Origin: Zopfochytrium polystomum
Lineage: Eukaryota > Chytridiomycota > Chytridiomycetes > Chytridiales > Chytridiaceae
NCBI GenBank assembly: GCA_025765615.1
Contig: JAIVFJ010000224.1
Location: forward strand, 1 to 64,000
DNA length: 64,000 nucleotides
Direction: 5' to 3'
Shown: positions 1-11,308 of the stretch, one piece after another
Layout of the letters: each line of letters starts with the position of its first letter
Numbering within the stretch: position 1 is the stretch's first letter
The notes under the pieces: model-generated
What the model saw: the letters and a program-made list of their open reading frames with translations, nothing else
Database searches by the model: none
Told to the model about the DNA's origin: nothing
Translations under genes and position numbers: made by a program

Positions 1-1556
1 TTCAACGCGGTAGCAGTGTTCGGTGCAGCATTGGGCACAAGGGCTGGGAGTCTCAACACTTCCAAAGCCTTGGTCATATCGTGATCACTATCTGGTTTGC
101 TGAGCGCAGTCGATTCCGATTGTTCCCTCGCGAGCTCCTCTTCAGAGATGGTCATGCTTTGAGCCACACCAGCGGTTTCCGCGTCTGGAGCTCCCTTCGA
201 GGGCCTTTCGTGGTGCCCATATTCTTCGTTCTCTTGCTCATGCACCTCGTCCATATGCTCGGAATCGCCTATGCTTTCTCTAACGTCTTGAGGCTCTGTG
301 ATTGCGTCCGCCACATCAGATTGGTTTGACGAATCGACCTGCTCTACGCTCTCGGACCTCTTTACAGGAATCGATTCTTTCAGTCCAACTTCTGCATTCG
401 CTTCTTTCAGTATGGCTTCTGAATTCGCGCTGCTGCAGTGTTTGGGTAAGGCGTGGTAGTCTCCGACGACGACAGAAGGCTTGATGGTGCTTGACGCAGC
501 GCGTTTGCTGCGGCTAGTGTGGTTTCTGTGTCTGGACATTCTCGCCGCCAGGTGTGAAGACGCTGATGCGGCGGCGTTGGACCAATGAGCTTTTCGAAAG
601 CACGCGCTGCACCAGCACTCGACTTCGCCGTCGGCAACGCAGGACAAGCTCAAAGACCCCAAATTAGCCAGAGAGCACGCGTCGACCAGCTTCTCGTCCT
701 CGGCCGCTTTGACGGACACTGGCAGCGGAGAAGCGTGCACGACCGGCTCGGCCGTCGTTCCGTGCGCCTCCGGGTCTGAGTTCCCCGGAGAGAGCGCGGT
801 GTCCCTGCACACCCGGATTTCGTGCGCTCGGCCGGAAGGGTGCAGCAGCGGCGGAGGCGGCACGTGCGGGGGCAGGTAGAAGAGGCCGTAGCCGTAAGAC
901 GAGGGGTCCTCGGCGAGGAGGCAAGCATTGGAGGCGTCTCGTTGGTCGCGTTTGGTGTCTTGATGATTAGTCGGGGGTGGGACGTCTCCGCCGAGAAGGG
1001 GATTGGGCAGGATACGCACGGGAGCGTGGACGGGTGGAACGGTGGGCGGTCTGACGTGGGCCGCATGCACGGAGCGAGGGGCAGGGGGCAGCGGGGCGGC
1101 GGGAAATCGAGTTGTGAGCTGCGTCGGCGGAAACGTGCGGAGCACATCGTCCACGGCTGCATTCTTGGCCGTTTTAGCCGTCTTGGTCAGCTTCTCTCTG
1201 GCAATGCGCCTTCCGCCCAAATGCGACGGCTGCGGAGCGGGGCCGTCGTTGATGTCCCTTTGATTCACCAGCAGGATCGACTCGAGGTGGTTCTCGGGAT
1301 GGGCGTTTCTGGTCAGGATGATGCCCCGTCGCAGGAGAGACGCCAAGACGCGCTGGGAGAGAAGCTGCTGGTGCGGCGGTGGATTCGCCAGGCCTTCCTC
1401 ATCATAATCATCATCATCATCATCATCATCTGCCTCTTGTTCCGGCTCGCCGTCGCCAGGGCTGTTCCTCCTGCTCCGCGTTTTTCTTCTGCTGCAGGTC
1501 TTTGGGACGTCGTCATGGAAAGGGGCGGCCGTGAAGACCAAGGCTCGCTCGAGCAT
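1..1556 (-). CDS. Partial acidic/Ser-rich protein of unknown function (5' part)
   Basis: A continuous minus-strand frame begins at the ATG at 1556 and stays open to the window edge, giving at least 518 residues; the stop lies outside. The N-terminus is basic and is followed by a run of eight Asp plus further acidic residues (about residues 43-55), encoded by an ATC trinucleotide repeat on the plus strand. The middle is Pro/His-rich. Around residues 300-315 there is a small Cys/His cluster (ECWCSACFRKAHW) that recalls a B-box-like or other small zinc site but is too short to assign. The C-terminal part seen is Glu/Ser-rich and looks disordered. I recognise no family. An intron removed in frame could be hidden in it. 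The start is the first ATG of the open frame, and repeat-rich intergenic DNA lies upstream. Confidence 0.6.
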   Translation of the reverse strand, partial: MLERALVFTAAPFHDDVPKTCSRRKTRSRRNSPGDGEPEQEADDDDDDDDYDEEGLANPPPHQQLLSQRVLASLLRRGIILTRNAHPENHLESILLVNQRDINDGPAPQPSHLGGRRIAREKLTKTAKTAKNAAVDDVLRTFPPTQLTTRFPAAPLPPAPRSVHAAHVRPPTVPPVHAPVRILPNPLLGGDVPPPTNHQDTKRDQRDASNACLLAEDPSSYGYGLFYLPPHVPPPPLLHPSGRAHEIRVCRDTALSPGNSDPEAHGTTAEPVVHASPLPVSVKAAEDEKLVDACSLANLGSLSLSCVADGEVECWCSACFRKAHWSNAAASASSHLAARMSRHRNHTSRSKRAASSTIKPSVVVGDYHALPKHCSSANSEAILKEANAEVGLKESIPVKRSESVEQVDSSNQSDVADAITEPQDVRESIGDSEHMDEVHEQENEEYGHHERPSKGAPDAETAGVAQSMTISEEELAREQSESTALSKPDSDHDMTKALEVLRLPALVPNAAPNTATAL

Positions 1557-1961
1557 GAGCGAAAAATAGAAACGTATTTTTGGAGTGCCGCGGCTGCGCT
1601 ATTTTTGTTGCAAGGTTGTTAATAGGTTGCAACGTAAGAGTTATTTGATATCATTGACAATGAAGAACACACATTCCAATTTTTTTCCGAAAGCGTTTCT
1701 ATCGTTTCATACCGCTTCATACCGCTTGGGAAAGGTCCAGACCGACCTCCGGCCCTGCAGCCGGAGAAGTAATTGTTATCCAGGATCGACATCACTACCT
1801 GCGGGGAAGTCGCGATATCAACAGCAACACCAAGCTATCTTGTGTGCTTGCTCTTGTTGCTTGCTGTTACACACGTGGTGGAGAGAGTGCGTATGCATAA
1901 GTTTGCCAGGGACTGCAGATAGACAGACATTTGGCATTTAGACGTGAAAACGATACAGAGG

Positions 1962-2100
1962 GACACAGACAGACAGACAGACAGACAGACAGAGGCAGAG
2001 AGAGAGAGCTAGAGAGAGAGTGAGAGAGAGAGAGAAAGAGACAGAGAGCGAGAGAGAAAGAGACAGAGAGAGAAGGAGAGAGAGAGAGAGAGAGAGAGAG
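1962..2100. repeat. (CAGA)n/(GA)n microsatellite
   Basis: Tandem CAGA units run into an imperfect GA tract of about 140 bases in the shared 5' region of two divergent genes. The plus strand is almost entirely purine. Confidence 0.9.
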
Positions 2101-2181
2101 CGAATAGTAGTAGCTATAGTAAGGTGAGTGAGTGACGGCCGGGCGTGACGAGGACAGCGGCGGGCGGCGGCTGTGACGGCG

Positions 2182-2221
2182 GCATCATCATCATCTTCAT
2201 CATCATCATCATCATCATCAG
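2182..2221. repeat. (CAT)n trinucleotide repeat
   Basis: About 13 CAT/ATC triplets with one interruption lie upstream of LSM12. A similar ATC run at about 1395-1430 encodes poly-Asp in the neighbouring minus-strand gene. Confidence 0.85.
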
Positions 2222-2620
2222 CGGCGGCGGCGGCGGCTGGCTGCCCAGTGACGCGGGGGGTACGCGCCCCTTTAAGCCAAGGCGGCCTGCTGCTGCTGCT
2301 GCAGCTACCGCCCCGCCCCGCTGCCCTCCGTGTCGACGACGCGCTCCGAGCCGCCTGCCTCTTTTGTGCGAAGAGGAAGGGCGCTCCGCGGCTTTTCCTC
2401 CTGCCTCACTTTTCCTGAGCTCGCCGGATCGCGCTGCTGTTTTCGCTCTCCCACACAATCCCGCAATCATCATCGTATGACTAAAGAACGCTTTCATCCG
2501 ACTGCACAGGATCCCAGGACTGCATCCCTCTATCGATCGCAGCAGCATCTCGTCTCGCCAGCCAGATCGGCTTCTCAATTGCCAGGGACCAGCCCATTTT
2601 CTCAGTTAATTGGATCGGCC

Positions 2621-3727
2621 ATGGCGACTCTCCCGTTTACCCCATCCGACGCTGTGGGCCAGCACGTTCGTGTGACATTGATCAACGACTCGACTCGCGA
2701 CGGTTTCATCTACGCCTACGATCCGTCTGTGGGACTCCTCGCTCTTCAGTCTGCCCCGGTGCCGGCGCCGTCGTCACATAGCTCTTCCTCCTCCGCCGTA
2801 TCCTCGTCCAATGCAACAAAGCCGAACGGCAGTCAGCCGCAGCAACCACCGACCTCCCATTCCTCCTCCCACACCGCTGCCTCTGCCTCGAACCTCCACG
2901 ACTTTCATCTCCTCAAAGTCGCCGCAATCAAGGACGTCAAACGCCTCGCCGTGCCTCCAGGCCTATCTGCCGCAGACGCCGACGCGGACGCCGCCGCGGC
3001 CGCGACGGCCTCTTCAGCGACGGGATCCAGCTGGGCCGACGATGTCGACGACTCGTCTCCCACCGCCGCCGCCCCGCCGACTCCGGCCGCCTCAGCAGGC
3101 GCCGCGGCCGCCGCGGCCGCCCACGCTGCCACCAGAGCGAGACCGGGCCTCCTCGTCCCTGTGCGCTCCGTCAACGTCGATAAAGTCCAAGCGCGCGAGA
3201 AGGCCGCCGTCCGCGGCGAGATGGAGCGGCTCGCGAAGATTGGCGTCGGCGTGTCAGAGCTCGCGCAGGTGAGAATCGTAACGTTGATCTTGCTCCTCGT
3301 GGACACACGGGTCAGGTGAAGCCGGTTTCACTGATCTCGGCACCCTGCAATTTTTCGTCTACTCCCTGCAATCGCAATTCGTAATGGCTCACCAACATAC
3401 AATCACACACTCACACACACTCACACACACACACACACAAACACACACGCTCACACTCACACACGCATGCACGGACCAAACCAGGAAATTTTCTACGCCC
3501 TCGACAAAACACTACCGACGCGTTGGAAAGGCAAGTCCATTATTGTGCTCGATGAGGTTGAAATTAGCGAGCCGTACACGGCGGATACGGTCGTTGGGCC
3601 GAACCCGCCGGCAGTTTCGCGCGTCAAGATGGTTCTCGAGCTGGAGCGGAAGAGGCTCGTGGCGGCGAAAGGCGGGCGAGTGATGGATGCGAACGCGACA
3701 CGGGAGAGGGAGAGGAGGAACCTTTGA
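2621..3727 (+). CDS. LSM12: LSM12-like RNA-associated protein (Lsm fold + anticodon-binding domain)
   Basis: Two exons, 2621-3268 and 3485-3727, join in phase 0 (CAG|GTGAGA ... CCAG) and give 296 residues. The N-terminal part has the Lsm-like fold (DAVGQHVRVTLINDSTRDGF, then YDPSVGLLALQS). It is split by a Ser/Gln-rich insert and resumes as HDFHLLKVAAIKDVKRL. A long Ala-rich linker follows, then the LSM12 AD region: VNVDKVQAREK, and in exon 2 EIFYALDKTLPTRWKGKSII and VLDEVEISEPY. That last segment matches the 'valine-based DEVxIxxPY' core of the animal protein. LSM12 family members bind RNA and associate with ataxin-2 and poly(A)-binding protein. The protein is longer than the ~195-residue human one because of low-complexity insertions. 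The ATG at 2621 has a strong context (GCCATGG). An upstream in-frame extension to 2330 starts with a weak, low-complexity segment and was not chosen. The intron contains a (CA)n run. Confidence 0.88.
3396..3456. repeat. (CA)n microsatellite inside LSM12 intron
   Basis: A CA-rich run occupies the 3' half of the 216-base LSM12 intron, close to the acceptor at 3484. Confidence 0.85.
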
Positions 3728-3859
3728 AGGAAGCGAAAGCGAATCGTGGATGGGGAAGGTTGGGCATGTAGGGAGGTTTTTTTGAACTCGGTGAGAGTGC
3801 TTGGGGTCGGGTTTAACGTTTGAGATGAGAGGCTCGCTCCACCCCGAGCCGTGGGTGTG

Positions 3860-3902
<43 letters not shown>

Positions 3903-4020
3903 TGTTGGTTTGGGTTTCGGTTTTTTTTTTGTTTTTTTTTGTCCTCCTGGCTGTCCTTTTTTTCTTTCTTTTTTTTTTCGCCCCCCTCCTTCGACTTCTT
4001 CACTCTCCCTCACAGTCTCA

Positions 4021-4068
<48 letters not shown>

Positions 4069-4742
4069 CTCTCTCTCTCTCTCTCTTTCCCCGCTCTTCT
4101 CGTCCTCTCTCTCCCGCCCTTCGCTTTCTGCCGTTTTCTTCCCCCTCCCAAACATCTCCTTCGACTTCCCTGGTTTTGTGACGCCTCGCTGTCCGCCTTG
4201 GTTTTTTTTTTTTTTGATTAAATGCGCAGGCCCTGTGTCTGTCTGTCTGTCTGACTTGCAACGATTTATCGCTACATGACGCGCCCTTGCTTGCTGCCTT
4301 ATCCGTGTGCGTCCGGGAAGGAAAGTAGAGAAGAGAGAGCGCGACGGGGGCGCGGTGGTGCGGGGGGGTATTTTGCAATGTTCCATAGCTCAACGAAGAC
4401 GCCAATGGAGATAAAAGGAAGAAGAAGAAGAAGAAGAAGAGGAACAAGAAGAAGAGGAAGAAGGAAACATGCAAGCATGAAGTCGTGGGCACCGCCATCG
4501 GGCGGACGAATAACGGAAGCCACCCCAAGAGAAAAACTGAAAATGTGGTCAAAGGCCATCAACTTGGGAGAAGTAGTGTGCTTGACAAGGATTGTGTTGA
4601 TTGACGTGTGTGTGTGTGTGGTGTGTGCATGAGCGCTCGCGTATTCGTGTTGTGCATGTGTGTTGTGGTGAAAATAAAGTTGCCGGTCGAGCACTCATCT
4701 GCTCCAACCGAGCGAAAGTCTGTGCAAAATTTACACGAAAGC
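3728..4742. other. 3' flank between LSM12 and PKA (convergent genes)
   Basis: This stretch lies between the stops of two convergent genes, so it should hold both 3' UTRs. It contains a poly-T of about 37 bases (3863-3899), more T-rich sequence, a (TC)n tract (4023-4086), a GAA run (about 4421-4465) and a GT run (about 4605-4625). I see no gene; the open frames are products of these repeats. Confidence 0.55.
3863..4086. repeat. Poly-T followed by (TC)n tract
   Basis: A 37-base T run (3863-3899) and T-rich spacer are followed by about 22 TC dinucleotides and a second shorter TC run. The coding (plus) strand is almost entirely pyrimidine, so a short-read assembly could easily collapse it. Confidence 0.9.
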
Positions 4743-6372
<1,630 letters not shown>

Positions 6373-7235
6373 CCTCCCGTCCTCGAGCTGCCGTGGATTG
6401 ATTGGTGAGCGATCCGTTCCCGGTTGAAGAAGTTCTTGAAGGGAAACCCCGGGGGTGGGAGACGATCAAGACGGGGTTGAGAGTCCCCCGTTCGGGTGAG
6501 GGAAGAGTGCGCGCGGCAAAGGGGGGGGGGGGGGGGGCAGCCAGTGAGTAAAGGAGAGCTTTGCCGGTAAGATTGAGGAGAGGGAGGGGGAGGAGGACAA
6601 AGGTTGCCGCCGGTGTCGTGGTCGATCGAAGCAACAGGCTCGAAGCCACTCCTTTGGCGATCTGAGAGAGCAACGTGCGGGACGCGCTTCGGGTTGGGTG
6701 GCGGTGGTGGTAATGGAAGAAGAGTCGTTGTGTAGGCGACACCTTCACGAAAAAATCTTTCACGAAAGAGACACGAAAAGCGTTTAGAAGCCAAAGAGGC
6801 TTTCCTCACCGCCCGCTCCCCCCGCCTCCCCGCCGGCGCCGGCGCCACGCTGTCGTCAACATCGTTCAAACACACAGCCAGCTACAGCCAATCACACGCA
6901 CAGTGTTAGCGTGGCGTCGCACCAGGGGGGCCCAGCCAATTCGTGGGATTTACGGACAACTCCCAGACTTTCGTTTGATTTGCAACGAAGTTAACAGACA
7001 GTCGAGTTTGACTGGACCGAGCTTGCTGATCCTATTCACATTGCTGTCCGTTTTGGTACTCTTATCCCGCACGATGGAGGAAACAATCGCGGACGAAAGG
7101 ATCCAACCCTTGAAAATGACGAGCAAACCTTCAAAGGAAATAAAGGACCTGCAGGAACGAGAATTCTACGAAGGACTATCGAGGGGTAGTGTGGTCTCAG
7201 TGCAAAGGCAGCGCCCAGTACTCCACGCGACACGA
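6373..7235. other. Intergenic region upstream of PKA
   Basis: This is the promoter side of PKA and the 3' flank of the RING gene. It includes a 17-base G run at 6521-6537 and a GC-rich stretch near 6820-6850. Frames in this interval show no family resemblance. Confidence 0.5.
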
Positions 7236-9461
7236 CTACTTTGCAATCGCCAAAGACATGCAGAGCGGGCAGCGAATCTCGTCCACGCCGGTCGCGCTCT
7301 GCCGAAGCCAAGTCTCGACGCACCGGCTGTGGAACGCGTGCCGGCAGACCAGCATCTCGCGCAGCCGCTCTCCACGCTCAAACGGGACGTAGCAAACTGG
7401 GCACTCGGTGGACTCGAACGACGGCTGCATAAACTCTGCAGCAGCAGCATCCCGTGCGCTTTGGTGTGTGCGGGTCGACATCGCCATGGAGGGGGCATCA
7501 TGGCTGGGTCGGCGAGATGCGGGCGGGGCATTGTCTTGCATAGGTTGCGTCAGTACGGGACGCAGACTGTCGGGCGTCGCATTGACTCCAAGACGGTTGC
7601 CGGCACTACCGTTGTCATTCTCCTCCTGATGCTGCTGATCGAGCGACAGCCTGTCCGCGGAGTTACGAACCATGAGACACAGATTCGGTTCTTTTGCACC
7701 TGCTTCGCTGCACCGCGCGACTTCTTCTTCGGTGAAGGTGGCTGCGCCGTTTTCAACGACGCCAACAATGCACGTCGCCGAGTCTGGCTTGGGCGGCTCG
7801 TACTTGAAGACGCGTGTGCACAGGCTGATGATCTCACGAGTATTTCTGTCCCCCCCAGGGACAGTGGATGCGGTCGCCACCATAAAGCGTAGCGCACCAA
7901 GCTCATGCCAGGCATTCGCTCGGCGCCGTTCGTCGTCCGCTGCCAGCGCTCGTCTTCGAGCGTGAAGTCCTCGGAATATGGCGTATGCTACCGCAAACGC
8001 CAAAGCAGTTGCAATTCTGAAGACTGCTCTTCCCCAGCCAGGATGGCCCAAGTTAGTCTGTCGAGTAGCTGGGGAAAGGGCTGGGTGGGAGGGGGTGGGC
8101 ATTGCAGAGCAAGAATAGCATGTGCAGAAGAATGGCACTCACGAAAGAGTAGCAATGCGAACTGGTACAACAGCGGATCGGATTTCTGGCAAATAGGTGA
8201 ATACAGCAGCTGCTTAGATCCAAAGATCAGTGAAGTGCTTCAAAAACCGAAATTGGGGAAGGGCTGAAGCGTTAGCCATCAGAATCGGCGGGGCGGGTCA
8301 TAAATACATTGTCACAAGGTGCGAAAAACAAAACCCCGCGTCCAGTGACATCTCAACCGGCTGAATATCGTCCCCCGCTCCTCGGGCGACCTCCGCCATC
8401 ACGTTCAGCGCAAACGGCGTCAACACACTGAACGTCGTTGCCAATTCAAAGTACAAGTACGACGACACGGACTGCTCGCAAAAGAGGAAAGAGCTCAAGC
8501 TGCTGCTATTGCTACTGTTTGAGCCCGTGTTGACAGCTGTTGGGATCGGCGGCGAGTTGGGAGGTGGGGAGGCGGCAGCGTCTGCCGTGGACGTGTAGGG
8601 CGTGTCGAAGAGGACCAAGAAGCACACGATTCCGCCAAACAGGATGAGATGGACTGCACCGTGTGCCGCGACAAAAACATGCTCGGCGATGGGGAGGGCC
8701 GTGCGGCCGGCCACCTTGCTCGCAGCGTGGTTGGCTGTACCAATGCCAACACCGAGGAGAAGGCCTGGTGAAGAAGGACCCCGTCAGCTTGTAAACGCAA
8801 AGTGGGCGTGCTTTAGGAGTGGGAAGGCCTTTACTTTACATATGCGAAACGCGGCGTACGTCCAAAGAACGGGGTCTCCGGCCTTGCAGTGGTTAAAGCC
8901 TGATGGGAACGCAAAAGCCAATCCCGTGAACGCGGCGGTACTGTGTTTGCAGTGACGGGCGGAGTTGAAATTTTAGTTGGGACAGACACTACCACCACAT
9001 CCCATCGCCACCCTTTCCAATGAAACGGAGGGTGGATGATGAGTGGGACTGTTATGGGGGGTGAGGCGCTACGACTCACAGCTTTGCGCCCAGCAAGCCC
9101 ACGGTCGCCCAAACGATCGTGGACGCGTCGTTGGCGCGAACGCGTCGACGGGGCGCAGCAGCGACAACCGTGGCCAGTACAAGGCACGCCGAAAGCGCGG
9201 CATCCAGCGAAAGATACACCTGGAGCGTGCTTTCGCAGTAGTAGCCGTTGGGTTCGGAGGGATCGACGGCGAAGACGGCCCGAGACGTCCCATACCGGAT
9301 AAGGAGGGCCGCACTGACGGTTACAATGACGAGGTTGGGAAATCTATTTCGAGCGCAGGATCACCGGGTGTGCACGACCAGCGTTAGCGGCAGGTTTATT
9401 CATTCTTTTTACTGGCGTGAGCTCACCCCAGCGTCATGCCCATAAACGTTGGGCACTGCAT
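7236..9461 (-). CDS. Multi-pass membrane RING-H2 protein (probable E3 ubiquitin ligase)
   Basis: Six exons: 9461-9427, 9343-9080, 8940-8840, 8764-8316, 8212-8143 and 8068-7236. All phases close, giving 583 residues. Hydrophobic segments are spread through the N-terminal two thirds, for example FPNLVIVTVSAALLI, LDAALSACLVLATVVAAA, STIVWATVGLLGAKL, the exon-4 stretch GAVHLILFGGIVCFLVLF, LLYQFALLLF and FRIATALAFAVAYAIF, so about six to seven membrane passes. The C-terminus carries a complete C3H2C3 RING-H2: CPVC, CRHAFHSRC and CPLC (about residues 527-572), after a disordered Ser/Thr-rich linker. Membrane RING-H2 proteins work as E3 ligases in ER, Golgi or vacuole quality control. I do not recognise a named orthologue. 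The exon 4 donor (GTGACA) is weak. The start ATG at 9461 is the least certain point, because the frame extends upstream without a clear better start. Confidence 0.75.
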
Positions 9462-10138
9462 CGGACGGAAGAATGCAAAAAAAATCCGACGGAGAGCGGC
9501 AGGTACGTTGCTTGGAGTGGCGGGGCTGGCTGACGGGCGCTTGATGTCGCGCTGGGTGGCGGGAAGGGAAGCGCGATGAGGGGCGGGGATTGAAAATTCC
9601 TGCCACCCCTTTAAGGGTCGGTGCCACTGTGCCACATGAGGCACAATGACCCACAGAGTTGTCACACACCTAACTTCTGCACCAATGCGACTTCCGTGAT
9701 GAAACTAGTGCCAGCAGGCACAGAATTGAAAGGGCGTTCTGTTGGTACCTTCCACTTTGTTGTACCATCTAGACAAATAGTAATCACAACAAAACAGCAG
9801 CTGTGCCTTTCTCCTATTAGACTGATGTAAAAACTGCATCAAAGTTTTTCAGAATTTGCGTCCTACTCTTTAAATGGACACAAAATAAAATGGCCTAAGT
9901 GACTGTGGCTCCATATGTTAGGTGGAACTGGTTACCAGCAAGTGGCACAAGATAAACCTATTGCGAATGTCAGTGATTGTTCTCGCAATGCCCATGGGGA
10001 GAGCAAGCCACTGTCGATGCAGACCTACGCCCTGGCTTGCGTTGTTGACAAATACTCTGAGTATTAAGTGGAACAGAAACCTGGTGTTAACAGTTTTCCT
10101 CCTCCTCTGCTCAAGCAGATAATATAGGAGAGGTTTGT
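9462..10138. other. Intergenic region
   Basis: No gene or family motif was found. The first ~150 bases are the likely promoter of the RING gene. From about 9,660 onward the base composition drops in GC and resembles the mobile-element relics elsewhere in the window. Confidence 0.45.
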
Positions 10139-10317
10139 ACCCTGTGCCAGTCACACTTGCCTAGCAACTGTTACAGCATGCATATCATCATTGTATCAAT
10201 TTTTCACAACAAAGTTTTTTTCTCTTTCTCTCCAAGTTGGGGAGAAGGACCACCCACAAACACACATCTCCACTTCATTCACTCCTTCCACTCACTCACT
10301 CAAAGTAGACTGTTTAC
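10139..10317 (+). repeat. Dispersed ~180-bp repeat, copy 1
   Basis: The segment starting ACCCTGTGCCAGTCACACTT and ending AGTAGACTGTTTACA recurs at 31097-31276 with few differences. Shared landmarks are TTGCCTAGCAA, ATATCATCATT, a TTTTTTTCTC run, AGTTGGGGAGAAGGACCACC, and CACATCTCCACTTCATTCAC. It abuts the piggyBac relic, so it may be that element's flank or a non-coding derivative of it. Confidence 0.8.
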
Positions 10318-10394
10318 ACAAAACACAATGCAGCATTGCGTGCAGATAGTCAAAGTCCTTTGTCCTGGATTTGCAGGGCAACCTTGGCATCTAA

Positions 10395-11040
10395 CTCACT
10401 CCAACAATGTCCCAGGAGGTGCATCCTCCAATGTGAATGGATAAATATCACGCCCATAGTAGTGATGTGGAATGTGATAGCCCAGGATGATGTTGTCCCA
10501 TGTGGTACATGGGGTCAGTGCACCAATACCACCAGTAGCTGCTTTAGCATTTACAGCAGACTGGTCCCTTCCAAACAGTTGCAATGCAAGCTGAGGACGA
10601 AACTCCTTGTGGCAATATCATCTGACAAGCCAGCAGATTCCGCACTTTTTGGTAGACAACACCTGCATTGAACAGGCATCCAATGCAAAGTAAAACAGCC
10701 TGTGACACCACCTTCTCGTTTCATAAGCAACACTGCAGGTTGCAATCATCTAATCAGCTCTGTCCACACAATCCAAGAACTTGTTATACAACAAGCAAGC
10801 CTTTTTGGGACAGACGCCTCCAATCTTTCGCCCTTTGTCTCTTCATGGAACAGATGAGGAGAAATCATGTCCAGTGGGTGGTGATGATTTGGAAGACCTT
10901 CTTATCAGAGAAACCAATTGCAGTGATAAGAGCATCAGCCCGCTCGGCTGGGTTGGTTTTACACTGCTCACCCTCTGCAAGGAGCTAGCGATGTGTCTCT
11001 TTCAAACTGCTCAGTGTTGACCATCTCTCAAGAGGACGAG
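10395..11040 (-). mobile_element. Degenerate piggyBac-like transposase (C-terminal part)
   Basis: Minus-strand fragments in shifting frames reproduce the C-terminal half of a piggyBac (DDE_Tnp_1_7) transposase. The string FSDKKVFQIITTHW resembles the 'W-x-DK-(K/R)-x-V-x-x-(L/I)ST-x-H' block. YNKFLDCVDRAD followed by MIATC, ETRRWCHRLFYFALDAC and then FRPQLALQLFGR resembles the 'YNxFMGGVDRxDQM ... RKTxxWWxxxFFxLLD' block. The expected Gln after DRAD is a TAG stop, and at least two frame changes and other stops interrupt it, so it is a dead copy. The N-terminal half is not recognisable upstream. Confidence 0.72.
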
Positions 11041-11308
11041 GTCCATCAGAGTTGATCATTTTTGTCGCCGAACAGGGCCACCCATCGTCATCATCATTTC
11101 ATCATCGCTTTCACCAAGAGAAGATAAAAAAAAAGGGGGGAAGGGAAACAAGCTCCTTTCTCAGACGACAAAGCAAGAGACGTTGGGGGAAAAAACACCC
11201 GCTCTCTCTCTCTCGCTCGCTCGCTCTTTCTCCCCCCTCACTCTCCGAAACATAACCGAGGACCGTTTCCGTTCGCAGGGCCTTCGAATCAGTGAAACCG
11301 CCTCCACC

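Larger units (their letters stand above)
1557..2620. other. Intergenic region between divergent genes
   Basis: This interval separates the 5' ends of the minus-strand gene at 1556 and the plus-strand LSM12 gene, so it should hold both promoters. It contains a long purine microsatellite and a CAT triplet run listed separately. The stretch 2230-2460 is GC-rich. I see no further gene. Open frames here come from the triplet repeats. Confidence 0.5.

Noticed and set aside
4010..4552. Long open frames over the (TC)n and GAA tracts
   Set aside because: They translate to Leu/Ser, Arg/Glu or Phe runs produced by the repeats on either strand and have no conserved segment.
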